Origin: Verrucomicrobiota bacterium | Lineage (GTDB): Bacteria > Verrucomicrobiota > Verrucomicrobiia > Chthoniobacterales > UBA10450 | DNA: 7,877 nucleotides | Direction: 5' to 3' | NCBI GenBank assembly: GCA_003219355.1 | Contig: QHOQ01000183.1 | Coordinates: forward strand, 1 to 7,877 | Shown here: one piece after another, positions 7,041 to 7,877 of the stretch | How the letters are laid out: each line of letters opens with the position of its first letter | How positions within the stretch are numbered: the stretch's first letter is position 1 | Notes under the pieces: model-generated | Told to the model about the DNA's origin: nothing | What the model saw: only the letters and a program-made list of their open reading frames with translations | Databases searched by the model: none | Made by a program: the position numbers and the translations under genes

Positions 7041-7877
7041 CTATTTCGCTTGCAAACTCACTGCCACTTCAATCTCTGCAGTCTGTGGGAACATATCGAG
7101 CGGCGTGACCGATTCGACCGTGAATCGCTGCCGCAAATCGGCCAAGTCACGCGCTAGCGTTGGGGGATTGCATGAAACGTAAATGAGCGTGGCCGGTGCA
7201 AGATCGACAATCGACTTGCGGATGTTCCCGGCAAGACCGGTCGCGGGAGGATCAACAATCACCACTGCCCTGGTCGGCCCCCTCTCTTGTAAAGCGCGAC
7301 CCAGTTCTACCTCAACGTCCCCAGCGACATACTTTTCTTTCGCGGTCGCGTTCTGTTGTGCGGTCGCGATAGCGAATTTGTCCCAATCGATTCCAATGAT
7401 GCGTTGAAACTTGTCGAGCAATCCCTTCGCAAAAAATCCCGCGCCACAGTAAGCATCGATCAACAAGTCCTGATCCAGAGGGATGAGCTGTCGCATCAAG
7501 TCGCGCAATGCATTTGCAACCGCGTCATTTGTTTGAGAAAAAATTCGGGGGACGATGTCTGCGCGCAATGTGTAATGGCCGTCGCGCACATGTTGCATCC
7601 GCAATTCGGCCAATGCGCGATTGACTTCATCGCGCGAAATCGGGCAACGCTCGATGTCGATCAGCCGATGCGAATCGCGCCGGAAAAATCCGATCACGCC
7701 ATCCTCTGCGTGAACAGTGATGCGATTGCGATATCCGTACTCTTCCGGCGACGGTATGATCGGCCGCATTGGAACATCCTTTAGTTTGCCAATTCGCTGG
7801 AGAACACCGCGCACCTGGCGCCATTTGATGGCGAGCTGATGTTCGTAGCTAATGTGTTGATAAGCGCAGCCACCGCA
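7041..7877 (-). CDS. TrmA/RumA (RlmD-like) RNA uracil-C5 methyltransferase, partial N-terminus
   Basis: SAM-dependent enzyme making 5-methyluridine in RNA, probably 23S rRNA as in RlmD/RlmC; the exact uridine is not readable. The frame is open to the window edge, so the start lies outside; 278 residues are visible. It opens at the edge with CGGCAYQH, the tail of the [4Fe-4S]-binding Cx5CGGCxxQ motif of RumA-type enzymes, then YGYRNRITVH. The Rossmann methyltransferase domain shows SAM motif I LLIDAYCGAGFF (about 138-149), DPPATGL (motif IV, about 209-215), the catalytic cysteine in YVSCNPPTLARD (C236 of the visible part), and a C-terminal TAEIEV whose second Glu (visible E270) matches the general base. 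An internal GTG at 7814 is not the start, because the family motif continues upstream of it. A TRAM domain is expected off-window. The next gene downstream, the permease, is 69 bases away and probably independent. Confidence 0.93.
   Translation of the reverse strand, partial: CGGCAYQHISYEHQLAIKWRQVRGVLQRIGKLKDVPMRPIIPSPEEYGYRNRITVHAEDGVIGFFRRDSHRLIDIERCPISRDEVNRALAELRMQHVRDGHYTLRADIVPRIFSQTNDAVANALRDLMRQLIPLDQDLLIDAYCGAGFFAKGLLDKFQRIIGIDWDKFAIATAQQNATAKEKYVAGDVEVELGRALQERGPTRAVVIVDPPATGLAGNIRKSIVDLAPATLIYVSCNPPTLARDLADLRQRFTVESVTPLDMFPQTAEIEVAVSLQAK

Noticed and set aside
7041..7814. Methyltransferase beginning at GTG 7814
   Set aside because: The same frame continues to the window edge and encodes the CGGC iron-sulfur motif and conserved QH...YE residues, so 7814 is internal and the gene is truncated by the window.

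Overview
The window holds seven protein-coding genes, all read from the minus strand and closely packed; the two at the window edges are partial. I see no RNA gene, mobile element, CRISPR array or large repeat, and no gene-free stretch over 100 bases. All sizeable plus-strand open frames lie antisense to well-recognised genes and read as shadows. G+C is moderate (a little over half by eye). The organism looks like a free-living, probably soil or environmental Gram-negative bacterium. The response-regulator subtype, the near absence of Shine-Dalgarno sequences and the gene mix suggest Verrucomicrobia/Acidobacteria-like bacteria, but this is a weak guess from general resemblance.

In transcription order (high to low coordinates) the layout is as follows. 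(1) 7877-7041 is the 3' part of a TrmA/RumA-family RNA uracil-C5 methyltransferase; its iron-sulfur CGGC motif sits exactly at the window edge. (2) 6971-5073 is an APC-superfamily amino-acid permease with a C-terminal universal-stress-protein-like domain. (3) 5054-3462 is SerA, the first enzyme of serine synthesis, 18 bases after the permease. (4) 3405-3145 is a small three-helix membrane protein of the GlsB/YeaQ/YmgE (transglycosylase-associated) family. (5) 3055-2084 is a YedA-like EamA/DMT exporter. (6) 2071-890 is a rubrerythrin-VIT1 fusion of the MbfA type, predicted to oxidise or sense iron and export it through the membrane. (7) 875-1 is the N-terminal three-fifths or so of an NtrC-type sigma-54-dependent response regulator.

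Two sets are tight enough to suggest co-transcription: permease-serA (18-base gap), and eamA-mbfA-response regulator (gaps of 12 and 14 bases). The second set joins a metabolite exporter, a ferritin-like iron exporter and a phosphorelay regulator, plausibly a stress or metal-homeostasis unit. The small GlsB-family gene upstream belongs to a family often linked to stress, but an 89-base spacer with GC-rich hairpins separates it from eamA.

Nothing here is a clear new system. The points most worth following are the coupling of the MbfA-type gene to the regulator, the variant sigma-54 contact motif of that regulator, the degenerate stress-protein domain on the permease, and an orphan strong ribosome-binding site upstream of eamA.
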